Shown: piece by piece, positions 1-5,661 of the stretch
How positions within the stretch are numbered: the stretch's first letter is position 1
How the letters are laid out: each line of letters opens with the position of its first letter
Source: Gammaproteobacteria bacterium
GTDB lineage: Bacteria; Pseudomonadota; Gammaproteobacteria; Pseudomonadales; Pseudomonadaceae
NCBI GenBank assembly: GCA_012735335.1
Contig: JAAYHO010000508.1
Location: forward strand, 1 to 5,661
Reading direction: 5' to 3'
Length of the DNA: 5,661 nucleotides
The notes under the pieces: generated by a model
What the model saw: only the letters and a program-made list of their open reading frames with translations
The model's database searches: none
Told to the model about the DNA's origin: nothing
Program-made: the position numbers and the translations under genes

Positions 1-126
1 GTTCTCGAGGGAGCTCTGCAGCTGTTGGGCTGCCTCTTTCAAGGCATCCTCAGGGGAGGGGGAAGAACAACCGATCACGCCGAAAACGACAACTACCCCA
101 AGGACTGCCATGGCGGGTCTGAACAT
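1..126 (-). CDS. Small lipoprotein, N-terminal part only (cut by window edge)
   Basis: This leftward reading frame starts at an ATG at 124-126 and stays open for 42 codons to the window edge. The start is supported by an AGGAG ribosome binding site about 7 nt upstream; a second in-frame ATG five codons on (109-111) has no comparable site. The N-terminus is a lipoprotein signal peptide: a short n-region with one Arg (residue 3), a hydrophobic stretch at about residues 7-18, and the lipobox V-I-G-C with Cys20 as the predicted lipidated residue. Ser follows the Cys, so by the +2 rule the protein would go to the outer membrane rather than stay in the inner membrane. The visible mature part is a Ser/Pro linker and the beginning of a Glu/Gln/Ala-rich helix. 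It lies 73 nt downstream of ubiX on the same strand with no clear terminator between, so it may be co-transcribed with mpl and ubiX. An NTF2-like fold is possible by vague similarity, but too little is visible to assign a function. Confidence 0.72.
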   Translation of the reverse strand, partial: MFRPAMAVLGVVVVFGVIGCSSPSPEDALKEAAQQLQSSLEN

Positions 127-199
127 CTGGACTCTCCTCTTCCCTGATTGTTGGGGGTGCCCTGATGCCGGGGCGGCGACCCTTGCATCCGGTATTCCC

Positions 200-805
200 T
201 TACTCGCCCCAGCGCTTCAGCAGTGCCTGCTCAATGCCCAGCTGGTTGAGTATTCTTGCTACGACAAAATCCACCAGATCATTGATGGTTTGCGGCTGAT
301 GGTAGAAGCCGGGGCTGGCGGGGAGGATGACGGCGCCCATCTGGCTGAGCTTGAGCATGTTTTCCAGGTGGATGGTCGAATAGGGGCTTTCCCGGGGTAC
401 CAGGATCAGCTGACGGCGTTCCTTGAGCGCCACATCGGCGGCGCGCTCGATCAGGTTGTTGCTGGCCCCGGTGGCGATGGCCGACAGGGTGCCGGTGCTG
501 CAGGGGCAGACCACCATGGCCGAAGGCGCACCGGAGCCGGAGGCTACCGGGCTCATCCAGTCCTGCTTGCCGAACACCCGGATCTGCCCTGCCCTGGCCT
601 GGTAATGCTCGGTGAGAAAGGCTTCCAGCGCCTGGGGTTTGGGTGGCAATTGCAGCTCGGTCTCGGTGGCCACCACCAGTTGTGCGGCCTGGGAGATGAG
701 GAAGAACACGTCCACATCGGCCCGCACCAGGCAGTCCAGCAGGCGCAGGGCATACTGCGCTCCGGAGGCACCGGTAACCGCAAGGGTGACGCGTCGCTCA
801 GCCAT
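200..805 (-). CDS. ubiX: UbiX flavin prenyltransferase
   Basis: UbiX attaches a dimethylallyl group from dimethylallyl phosphate to reduced FMN, giving the prenylated FMN cofactor of UbiD-family decarboxylases, including the one in ubiquinone synthesis; it is a cytosolic oligomer. The 201-residue product has the full family pattern: the flavin-binding [13 protein letters not shown] at residues 11-23, the LISQAAQLV segment around Ser38, [19 protein letters not shown] at 100-118 followed by [19 protein letters not shown] at 136-143, and [10 protein letters not shown] at 162-171. Arg121, Lys128, Arg138, Glu139, Tyr168 and Arg184 match, one position earlier, the active-site residues I recall for the P. 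aeruginosa enzyme. The length is normal for the family and nothing is missing. Its ATG lies inside the end of mpl (8-nt overlap), which suggests translational coupling. The older name, 3-octaprenyl-4-hydroxybenzoate carboxy-lyase (Pad1-like), reflects a function since reassigned. Confidence 0.95.
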   Translation of the reverse strand: MAERRVTLAVTGASGAQYALRLLDCLVRADVDVFFLISQAAQLVVATETELQLPPKPQALEAFLTEHYQARAGQIRVFGKQDWMSPVASGSGAPSAMVVCPCSTGTLSAIATGASNNLIERAADVALKERRQLILVPRESPYSTIHLENMLKLSQMGAVILPASPGFYHQPQTINDLVDFVVARILNQLGIEQALLKRWGE

Positions 806-2159
806 GTTTCGCCTCCAGCGCCTGCTTCATCTTCTGGTGGATACCGCCAAAACCGCCGTTGCTCATGATCACTATGCGGGTGCCGGGGGTTGCCTCAGCC
901 ACCACCCGGTCGATGATGGCATCGATATCGGTCATTACCTGCGCCGGTACCGGGCTGTCCACCACCACCGAGTCCAGCGACCAGTCCAGCCCCGGCGGTT
1001 GATACCAGATCACCTCACTGGCCTGCTGCACACTGCCGGGCAGCGCACTCATGTGACTGCCCAGGCGCATGGTGTTGGAGCGCGGTTCGATAATGGCGAT
1101 CAGTCGCTCATCGCCGATACTGGCCCGCAGACCGGCCAGGGTGGTGGCGATGGCGGTGGGGTGGTGGGCAAAGTCGTCGTACAGCACTATGCCGCCCGTC
1201 TCGGCAATCTTTTCCATGCGCCGCTTGGGGCTGGCAAAACCGGACAGCGCGGCGATGCCCTGCTGCGGCGTTACCCCGACATGGCGCGCAGCGGCCAGTG
1301 CGCTCAGGGCATTGGCCACGCTGTGGTCGCCGGTCTGCTGCCACTCGGCCACGCCCTGCAACTGACCATCCAGCCACACTTCGAAGCGCGAACCATCCTC
1401 GGCCAGCAGCCGGGCCTGCCAGTTGCCGCCCTCCCCGGTGGTCTGGATCGGCGTCCAGCAACCCAGGCCGATGACCCGGTGCAGGGCCGGTTCCTGCTGC
1501 GGGTGGATGATCAGCCCGGATGCGGGCACGGTGCGCACCAGATGATGGAACTGCCGCTCGATCGCTGCCAAATCATCGAAGATATCCGCATGATCGAACT
1601 CCAGATTGTTCAGGATGGCGGTGCGCGGGCGGTAATGGACGAACTTGGAGCGTTTGTCGAAGAAGGCGCTGTCATACTCGTCGGCCTCGACCACGAAGAA
1701 GGGTGTATCACCCAGCCGTGCGGAGATACCGAAGTTCTGCGGAATGCCACCGATCAGAAAGCCCGGTGCCATGCCCGCCTCTTCCAGAATCCACGCCAGC
1801 AGACTGGAGGTAGTGGTCTTGCCGTGGGTACCGGCCACCGCCAGCACCCAGCGCTCCTGCAGCACATGTTCGGCCAGCCACTGCGGACCGGAGGTATAGG
1901 GAATCCCCTTGTCCAGCACATACTCCACTGCCGGGTTGCCCCGGGACATGGCGTTGCCGATGATCACCAGATCCGGTGCGGGCTGCAGGTGGGCCGGATC
2001 GAAGCCCTCCATCAACTGAATGCCCTGGGCCTCCAGCTGGGTACTCATCGGCGGATAGACGTTGGCATCCGAGCCACTGACCTGATGCCCCAGATCCCGC
2101 GCCAGCAAGGCCAGCGAGCCCATGAAAGTACCGCAGATACCGAGAATATGCAGATGCAT
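798..2159 (-). CDS. mpl: UDP-N-acetylmuramate:L-alanyl-gamma-D-glutamyl-meso-diaminopimelate ligase
   Basis: Mpl joins the L-Ala-gamma-D-Glu-meso-DAP tripeptide, recovered from old peptidoglycan, to UDP-MurNAc using ATP. It thereby bypasses MurC, MurD and MurE and returns murein peptides to cell-wall synthesis in the cytosol. The 453 residues show the three-domain Mur ligase layout: an N-terminal UDP-binding domain opening with [20 protein letters not shown] (residues 4-23), a central ATPase domain with the P-loop GTHGKTTT (110-117), [11 protein letters not shown] (156-166) and [11 protein letters not shown] (184-194), then [15 protein letters not shown] (277-291) and the C-terminal domain with [12 protein letters not shown] (326-337). 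[11 protein letters not shown] and the AHHPT motif favour Mpl over MurC. Length is normal. The chosen ATG gives the expected N-terminus, though the ribosome binding site is weak (AGGG about 7 nt upstream). It is the first gene of the leftward set and overlaps ubiX. Confidence 0.96.
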   Translation of the reverse strand: MHLHILGICGTFMGSLALLARDLGHQVSGSDANVYPPMSTQLEAQGIQLMEGFDPAHLQPAPDLVIIGNAMSRGNPAVEYVLDKGIPYTSGPQWLAEHVLQERWVLAVAGTHGKTTTSSLLAWILEEAGMAPGFLIGGIPQNFGISARLGDTPFFVVEADEYDSAFFDKRSKFVHYRPRTAILNNLEFDHADIFDDLAAIERQFHHLVRTVPASGLIIHPQQEPALHRVIGLGCWTPIQTTGEGGNWQARLLAEDGSRFEVWLDGQLQGVAEWQQTGDHSVANALSALAAARHVGVTPQQGIAALSGFASPKRRMEKIAETGGIVLYDDFAHHPTAIATTLAGLRASIGDERLIAIIEPRSNTMRLGSHMSALPGSVQQASEVIWYQPPGLDWSLDSVVVDSPVPAQVMTDIDAIIDRVVAEATPGTRIVIMSNGGFGGIHQKMKQALEAKHG

Positions 2160-2195
2160 CGAGCAGCCCTGTAAGCAAAACGATTGAAGGCTGGG

Positions 2196-2224
2196 ATACT
2201 AGCATGGGCCGTACCATCGGACAG
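2196..2224 (-). promoter_or_regulatory. Candidate sigma-70 promoter for mpl-ubiX
   Basis: On the minus strand, 2204 to 2196 reads TGCTAGTAT: an extended -10 (TGC) followed by TAGTAT. A partial -35, CTGTCC (2224-2219), lies 17 nt upstream and matches three of six consensus bases. Transcription would start near 2189, leaving a leader of about 30 nt before the mpl ATG. The call rests on pattern matching alone. Confidence 0.4.
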
Positions 2225-2230
2225 CCAGTC

Positions 2231-2259
2231 ATGCAAAAGCCCGCACATTCCGCTATCAT
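2231..2259 (+). promoter_or_regulatory. Candidate sigma-70 promoter for the phosphofructokinase gene
   Basis: TATCAT at 2254-2259 matches five of six bases of the -10 consensus. With a 17-nt spacer, the -35 would be ATGCAA at 2231-2236, which is weak (three of six). A start near 2266 would give a leader of about 90 nt. It diverges from the candidate mpl promoter, and the two -35 regions are only a few bases apart. No clear operator palindrome is visible in this 197-bp region. Confidence 0.35.
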
Positions 2260-2356
2260 GCGCGCCATTCTTTTCCCCTTGATCCAGTCGGAGTCATGCA
2301 ACCGCAACATGGTTACGGTTGTCTATCCGACGTCAGCCACCACACATGGAGCCAGC

Positions 2357-3616
2357 ATGACCGTCAAGAATGCCTTCTACGCCCAATCCGGCGGGGTTAC
2401 CGCAGTGATCAACGCCTCCGCCGCCGGGGTTATCGAGACTGCTCGCCAGCATCCGGACAAGATCGGCAAGGTCTACGCGGGCCGCAACGGCATCATTGGT
2501 GCGCTGACCGAAGATCTGATCGATACCAGCCTGGAGTCGGCGGAAAACATCGCCGCCCTGCGCCACACTCCCTCCGGCGCCTTCGGCTCCTGCCGTTACA
2601 AACTGAAGAGCGTTGAAGCCAACCGCACCCAGTACGAGCGTCTGATCGAGGTGTTCAAGGCCCATGACATCGGCTACTTCTTCTATAACGGTGGTGGCGA
2701 TTCCGCTGACACCTGCCTGAAGGTCTCCCAACTGGCGGAAACCATGGGTTACCCGATCAAGGCCATTCACGTGCCCAAGACCGTGGACAACGACCTGCCG
2801 ATCACCGACTGCAGCCCGGGCTTCGGCTCGGTAGCCAAGTATGTGGCCACCTCCATCCGCGAGGCCGGTTATGACGTGGCTTCCATGTGCGCCACCTCGA
2901 CCAAGGTGTTCATCCTCGAAGTCATGGGTCGCCACGCCGGCTGGATCACCGCTGCCTGCGGTCTGGCCAGTGAGTCCGAAGGCGAAGGCCCGCACATCCT
3001 GCTGTTCCCGGAAATCGAGTTTGACGAGGCGGCCTTCCTCGCCCGCGTCGATGAGTGCGTGAAGACCCACGGCTACTGCGTGATCGGCGTGTCCGAAGGC
3101 ATCAAGAACAAGGACGGCAAGTTCCTTTCCGAGTCCGGCCTGACCGACGCCTTCGGCCATGCGCAACTGGGCGGTGTGGCGCCGACCATCGCCAATCTGG
3201 TACGCGACAAGCTGGGCTACAAATACCACTGGGCGGTGGCCGACTATCTGCAGCGCGCTGCCCGTCACATCGCCTCCAAGGTGGATGTGGATCAGGCCTA
3301 CGCGCTGGGCAAGGCTGCGGTGGAAATCGCCCTGGAAGGCAAGAACGCCATCATGCCGGCCATCCGCCGTCTGGAAAGCCAGCCCTACCGCTGGGACATC
3401 ATCGAGGCACCGCTGAGCGAAGTGGCCAACGTCGAGAAGTTCATGCCCCGCGAGTTCATCAGCGAGGACGGCTTCCATATCACCGACGCCTGCCGCGAAT
3501 ACCTGTCGCCGCTGATCCAGGGTGAGGATATACCGCCGTTCAAGAACGGCCTGCCGGACTATGTGCGTCTGCAGAACCTGCCGGTAGAGCGCAAGCTGCC
3601 GCCGTTTGAGGTCTGA
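2357..3616 (+). CDS. pfp: 6-phosphofructokinase, pyrophosphate-dependent type
   Basis: This cytosolic glycolytic enzyme phosphorylates fructose 6-phosphate to fructose 1,6-bisphosphate; the residues indicate pyrophosphate rather than ATP as donor, which makes the step reversible. The 419 residues carry AQSGGVTAVINAS (9-21), YNGGGDSADT (110-119), PKTVDND (140-146), EVMGRHAGW (188-196), FPEIEFDE (217-224) and YLQRAARH (297-304). In ATP-using enzymes the second motif is GGDGS and the third has Gly before TIDND. Here Asp115 replaces that glycine and Lys141 precedes TVDND, the recognised Asp/Lys signature of PPi-dependent enzymes that blocks ATP. Asp144 is the expected catalytic base. The ATG at 2357 is chosen because GGAG at 2348-2351 precedes it at 5 nt and it begins just before the conserved first strand; the frame is open upstream to 2204, but that stretch looks non-coding and contains the promoters. 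The gene is flanked by mpl (divergent) and ppa (same strand, 228 bp on). Donor use is inferred from residues, not shown. Confidence 0.93.
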   Translation: MTVKNAFYAQSGGVTAVINASAAGVIETARQHPDKIGKVYAGRNGIIGALTEDLIDTSLESAENIAALRHTPSGAFGSCRYKLKSVEANRTQYERLIEVFKAHDIGYFFYNGGGDSADTCLKVSQLAETMGYPIKAIHVPKTVDNDLPITDCSPGFGSVAKYVATSIREAGYDVASMCATSTKVFILEVMGRHAGWITAACGLASESEGEGPHILLFPEIEFDEAAFLARVDECVKTHGYCVIGVSEGIKNKDGKFLSESGLTDAFGHAQLGGVAPTIANLVRDKLGYKYHWAVADYLQRAARHIASKVDVDQAYALGKAAVEIALEGKNAIMPAIRRLESQPYRWDIIEAPLSEVANVEKFMPREFISEDGFHITDACREYLSPLIQGEDIPPFKNGLPDYVRLQNLPVERKLPPFEV

Positions 3617-3637
3617 GAGCAGGCTGGTCCCCGGGAA

Positions 3638-3730
3638 CGTCGAGCACCAGCTCGATGAAAGGGGCTGCCCAGCAGCCCCGCCGGGATACCGAGGTTCACC
3701 CTGGCCCCGCGGACGAGCTGGTGCTCGTCC
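3638..3730. repeat. REP/BIME-like cluster: inverted hairpin pair around a third hairpin
   Basis: Three stem-loops sit just after the phosphofructokinase stop. The outer two share an exact 14-nt inverted repeat: CGAGCACCAGCTCG at 3641-3654 and its reverse complement CGAGCTGGTGCTCG at 3714-3727. Each arm is itself a hairpin: 3638-3657 has an 8-bp stem with one G-T wobble and loop ACCA, and 3711-3730 has a perfect 8-bp stem (GGACGAGC/GCTCGTCC) with loop TGGT. Between them, 3661-3679 folds as an 8-bp perfect stem. Two head-to-head palindromes in an intergenic space are typical of BIMEs built from REP sequences, which are common in Pseudomonas. Whether this unit is repeated elsewhere in the genome cannot be seen from one copy. 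Possible roles are mRNA 3'-end protection or transcription attenuation. Confidence 0.6.
3661..3679 (+). terminator. GC-rich hairpin, possible weak terminator after the phosphofructokinase gene
   Basis: GGGGCTGC (3661-3668) pairs perfectly with GCAGCCCC (3672-3679) around a 3-nt loop, 44 nt past the stop codon. No T-tract follows on the + strand, so it is not a classical intrinsic terminator. It may stabilise the transcript end, or belong to the surrounding repeat cluster. Confidence 0.3.
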
Positions 3731-3763
3731 CTCCCAGGAGTTCTCGCAATGCCACAATGGTGC

Positions 3764-3772
3764 TGGTATACT
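3764..3772 (+). promoter_or_regulatory. Candidate extended -10 promoter for ppa
   Basis: TGGTATACT at 3764-3772 combines an extended -10 (TGN) with TATACT, which matches five of six consensus bases. No good -35 is seen at 16-18 nt upstream, which is tolerated for extended -10 promoters. A start near 3779 gives a leader of about 66 nt containing a small hairpin (3794-3809). This would let ppa be expressed independently of the phosphofructokinase gene. Confidence 0.5.
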
Positions 3773-3793
3773 CCCCGCCCATATTTTTCCTGA

Positions 3794-3809
3794 CACCCGT
3801 CACCGGGTG
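3794..3809 (+). other. Short hairpin in the ppa leader
   Basis: CACCCG (3794-3799) and CGGGTG (3804-3809) form a perfect 6-bp stem with a 4-nt loop, 35 nt before the ppa start and just after an A/T-rich stretch with five T. It ends well before the ribosome binding site, so it should not block it directly. Its function is unknown and it could be chance in GC-rich DNA. Confidence 0.35.
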
Positions 3810-3844
3810 CCGACCGATTCACAATGCCCCGCATCAGGTAACCC

Positions 3845-4366
3845 ATGAGCTACGATCAGATTCCCGCAGGCAAGGACATCCCCAACGACATCTATGTCGC
3901 CATTGAAATCCCGGCCAACCATGCGCCGATCAAGTACGAAATCGACAGCAACCTGCTGTTTGTCGATCGTTTCATGGCTACCCCGATGTTCTACCCGGCC
4001 AACTACGGTTTCATCCCGAACACCCTGGCCGATGATGGTGACCCGCTGGACGTGCTGGTAGTCACCCCGCACCCGGTTGCTCCCGGTGCCGTGATCCGCT
4101 GCCGTCCGGTTGGCGTACTGCACATGACCGACGATGGCGGCGGCGATGCCAAGCTGGTTGCGGTACCCCATGACAAGCTGAGCGTTCTGTACAAGGACGT
4201 GAAGGAATACACCGACCTGCCCGACCTGCTGATCCAGCAGATCCAGCACTTCTTCGAGAACTACAAGGATCTGGAAGCGGGCAAATGGGTCAAGATCGAC
4301 CGCTGGGGCAACGCTGACGAAGCCCGTGCGGAAATTGTAAAGGCTGTAAACGCTTACCAAAAATAA
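3845..4366 (+). CDS. ppa: Soluble inorganic pyrophosphatase, family I
   Basis: This cytosolic enzyme hydrolyses pyrophosphate to two phosphates with Mg2+, pulling DNA, RNA, protein and nucleotide-sugar synthesis forward. The 173-residue product is close in length and sequence to the E. coli enzyme. It begins with [19 protein letters not shown] (residues 7-25) and KYEID (30-34), then [18 protein letters not shown] (41-58), the family signature DGDPLDV (64-70), [15 protein letters not shown] (83-97), GDAKLVAVP (100-108) and [10 protein letters not shown] (135-144). The expected metal and substrate residues are all present: Lys30, Glu32, Arg42, Tyr54, Asp64, Asp66, Asp69, Asp96, Asp101, Lys103, Tyr140 and Lys141. 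The start is set by family alignment, with AGGTAA at 3836-3841 as a modest ribosome binding site. A strong terminator follows 15 nt after the stop, so ppa is probably a single transcription unit or the last gene after the phosphofructokinase gene. Confidence 0.97.
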   Translation: MSYDQIPAGKDIPNDIYVAIEIPANHAPIKYEIDSNLLFVDRFMATPMFYPANYGFIPNTLADDGDPLDVLVVTPHPVAPGAVIRCRPVGVLHMTDDGGGDAKLVAVPHDKLSVLYKDVKEYTDLPDLLIQQIQHFFENYKDLEAGKWVKIDRWGNADEARAEIVKAVNAYQK

Positions 4367-4381
4367 GCGTTTTGCCGAATG

Positions 4382-4409
4382 AAAGCCCGGCCACAAGCCG
4401 GGCTTTTTT
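4382..4409 (+). terminator. Intrinsic terminator of ppa
   Basis: GCCCGGC (4385-4391) pairs with GCCGGGC (4397-4403) around the loop CACAA, and the stem can be extended by three A-T pairs. Six T follow directly (4404-4409). This is a textbook Rho-independent terminator and separates ppa from the downstream SDR-MFS unit. Confidence 0.93.
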
Positions 4410-4458
4410 ACGCCTGCAGAAAAGTACCGCTCTCCCCGTCGACTTTCTCCCTGACGTC

Positions 4459-4464
4459 TATAGT
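4459..4464 (+). promoter_or_regulatory. Possible -10 element for the SDR-MFS unit
   Basis: TATAGT matches five of six -10 bases and lies 55 nt before the SDR start, downstream of the ppa terminator, where a new promoter is needed. No convincing -35 is present at the right distance, so an activator or another sigma factor is possible. Confidence 0.27.
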
Positions 4465-4519
4465 GAATGCAACAGCCCTACCCCAGCGGCAACCGCTCAC
4501 TGCCCCAGGAGAATCGAAC

Positions 4520-5280
4520 ATGTCCCAACGCGTACTCATTACCGCCGGTGCCGGCGGCATAGGTCTGGCCATCGCCCAGGCCTACGTGGCCAATGGTGCC
4601 CGCGTGCATATCGCCGATATCAATGCCGAGGCGGTGGAGCAGATCACCAGCCAGAACCCGGGCATTACCGGCAGCATCGGCGATATCAGCAAGCCCGAGG
4701 ATCTGGACAGCCTGTTCCGCGATGTGCAGAGCCAGCTGGGCGGGCTCGATGTGCTGGTCAACAACGCCGGTATCGCCGGGGCCACCGCGCCGGTCAGCGA
4801 ATACCCGGGGATACCTGGCATGCGGTACTCGGCATCAACCTGACCGGCACCTTTCTGGTCACCCAACGCGCCATCGAACTGCTCAAGCAGTCCGACGCCG
4901 CCTCGATCATCGTCATGTCCTCGCTGGCCGGGCGCTTCGGTTATGCCAACCGGGTGGCCTACTCCACCACCAAGTGGGGGCTGGTCGGCTTTACCAAGAC
5001 CCTGTCGCTGGAGCTGGGGCCGTTGGGTATTACCGCCAACAGCATCCACCCCGGCGCCGTGGACGGCCCGCGCATCCAGGCGGTATTCGAGGGCCGAGCC
5101 AGGGTCTCGGGCCGCAGCGTGGAAGAGGAAATCGCATCGGCGATGGACAACCAGTCGATCAAGCGCTTCGTTGACCCAGCGGATATTGCCGCGCTGGTGC
5201 TGTTCCTGACCGGCCCGCGCGGGCGCAGCATCTCCGGCCAGTTGTTCCCCATCGACGGCGACTCCAAGGCGGCGAGCTGA
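4520..5280 (+). pseudogene. Short-chain dehydrogenase/reductase, reading frame broken once (or sequencing error)
   Basis: This is a classical SDR, an NAD(P)-dependent oxidoreductase of unknown substrate. The ATG at 4520 has AGGAGA 7 nt upstream. The first frame encodes 107 residues and stops at 4841-4843: cofactor loop TAGAGGIG (8-15), Asp33 after the second strand (suggesting NAD(H)), and NNAG (81-84). The rest of the protein continues in the -1 frame from about 4804-4810 to 5280. Joined there, with one base restored in the CCCGGGG run, the product is 253 residues, normal for the family, reading SEYPGDTWHAVLGINLTG across the join. It then has Asn107, Ser135, Tyr148 and Lys152 as a complete catalytic tetrad (VMSSLAG, YSTTK) and IHPGAVDGP (176-184). 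Because everything but one base is intact, a recent mutation or a homopolymer sequencing error is more likely than an old pseudogene. The cofactor loop has Ala where TGxxxGxG has its first Gly. The MFS gene starts 2 nt after the stop, implying an operon. Confidence 0.88.
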
Positions 5281-5282
5281 TC

Positions 5283-5661
5283 ATGAACCAGGCAGCTCTG
5301 GAAGCAGGTGCCCCGCAGGCCAGGCCCGGCCTGTGGCAGGGCCGGGCAGCAGTACTGATCGGCCTAGTGCTGCTGGGCATCGGCCTGCGCTATGCGGTGA
5401 CCGGCCTGTCGCCGCTGCTCACCGATGTACGGCAGGCACTGGGCATAGGCACTGCGGGAGCGACCCTGATCGGCATGCTGCCGACCCTGTGCTTCGGCGC
5501 GGCGGGTTTTCTCACACCGCTGATCGTCCGGCGGCTGGGGGCCGAGGGCACTGCCCTGCTGGCGGTGAGCATTGCCGCACTGGGTAGCCTGCTGCGCCCC
5601 TATGTCGACAGCTCGCAGGTTTTCATCCTGCTCAGTGCGGCCGCCCTGTTCGGCATGGGCA
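5283..5661 (+). CDS. MFS transporter, CynX/NimT-like, N-terminal part (cut by window edge)
   Basis: The ATG at 5283 lies 2 nt after the SDR stop (TGATCATG), and the frame is open for 126 codons to the window edge. After a soluble N-terminus of about 20 residues, hydrophobic segments appear at about residues 22-37, 57-80, 86-100 and 107-126, consistent with the first four helices of an inner-membrane major facilitator protein. LRYAVTGLSPLLTDVRQALG (35-54), then GMLPTLCFGAAGFLTP and RRLGAEG, resemble the CynX/NimT branch, which includes the cyanate-operon protein CynX and a 2-nitroimidazole transporter. The substrate cannot be predicted. The ribosome binding site is poor, so translation is probably coupled to the SDR gene; a real frame break there would stop ribosomes early and could lower expression. 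Subfamily assignment is by remembered pattern. Confidence 0.85.
   Translation, partial: MNQAALEAGAPQARPGLWQGRAAVLIGLVLLGIGLRYAVTGLSPLLTDVRQALGIGTAGATLIGMLPTLCFGAAGFLTPLIVRRLGAEGTALLAVSIAALGSLLRPYVDSSQVFILLSAAALFGMG

Noticed and set aside
612..2174. Long open frame of 520 codons on the + strand, opposite mpl and part of ubiX
   Set aside because: It is antisense to two well-recognised genes, its product has no recognisable domain, and long antisense frames are expected in GC-rich DNA with biased third positions.
2204..2356. In-frame upstream extension of the phosphofructokinase gene with an earlier ATG at 2204
   Set aside because: The ATG at 2204 lacks a good ribosome binding site, the extra 51 residues do not look like the family N-terminus, and the stretch contains the candidate promoters; 2357 has a well-placed GGAG.
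2296..2616. Open frame of 106 codons with GGAG upstream of its ATG at 2296
   Set aside because: It runs far into the phosphofructokinase gene in another frame and has an Arg/His-rich composition typical of out-of-frame reading. A regulatory leader is conceivable, but nothing supports it.
2333..3796. Long open frame of 487 codons on the - strand, opposite the phosphofructokinase gene
   Set aside because: It mirrors the codon structure of a clear gene on the other strand, runs through the hairpin cluster and has no family features.
3824..3841. Five-codon mini-frame (MPRIR) ending 3 nt before the ppa start
   Set aside because: It has no ribosome binding site of its own and is short enough to arise by chance; its AGG codon is simply the ppa ribosome binding site.
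3606..3906. Short open frames crossing the hairpin cluster and the ppa leader on either strand
   Set aside because: Their products are mostly translations of palindromes and have Arg/Pro/Gly-rich composition without any recognisable family.

Overview
The window looks like chromosomal DNA from a gammaproteobacterium of the Pseudomonadaceae. This rests on high GC with strong third-position G/C bias, an mpl-ubiX pair whose UbiX closely resembles my recollection of the Pseudomonas aeruginosa protein, and a nearby family I inorganic pyrophosphatase (in P. aeruginosa PAO1, as I recall, mpl PA4020, ubiX PA4019 and ppa PA4031 also lie close together). A lineage outside the well-studied P. aeruginosa/P. 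putida groups is likely, because the window also carries a phosphofructokinase, which those species lack. Genus and species are inferred, not shown.

Layout. Positions 1-2159 hold a leftward gene set: mpl (peptidoglycan tripeptide recycling ligase), ubiX (flavin prenyltransferase, overlapping mpl by 8 nt), and the first 42 codons of a small lipoprotein that runs off the left edge. A 197-bp divergent region (2160-2356) separates these from rightward genes: a 419-residue phosphofructokinase with the residues of the pyrophosphate-dependent class (2357-3616), a 228-bp spacer with a three-hairpin REP/BIME-like cluster and a probable promoter, then ppa (3845-4366) closed by a strong intrinsic terminator (4382-4409). 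A second rightward unit follows: a short-chain dehydrogenase whose reading frame is broken once in a CCCGGGG run (4520-5280), and, 2 nt later, the start of a CynX/NimT-like MFS transporter running off the right edge.

How the genes relate. Mpl feeds murein peptides recovered in the cytosol back into cell-wall synthesis. UbiX makes the prenylated FMN used by UbiD decarboxylases in ubiquinone synthesis. The phosphofructokinase and the pyrophosphatase both consume pyrophosphate: one would conserve its energy in glycolysis, the other dissipates it as heat. The SDR-MFS pair looks like a small transport and catabolism unit of unknown substrate.

I see no tRNA, rRNA, CRISPR array, insertion sequence or phage gene. 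No clearly new multi-gene system is visible. The best leads are the PPi-type phosphofructokinase beside ppa, the frame break in the SDR gene, and the hairpin cluster.
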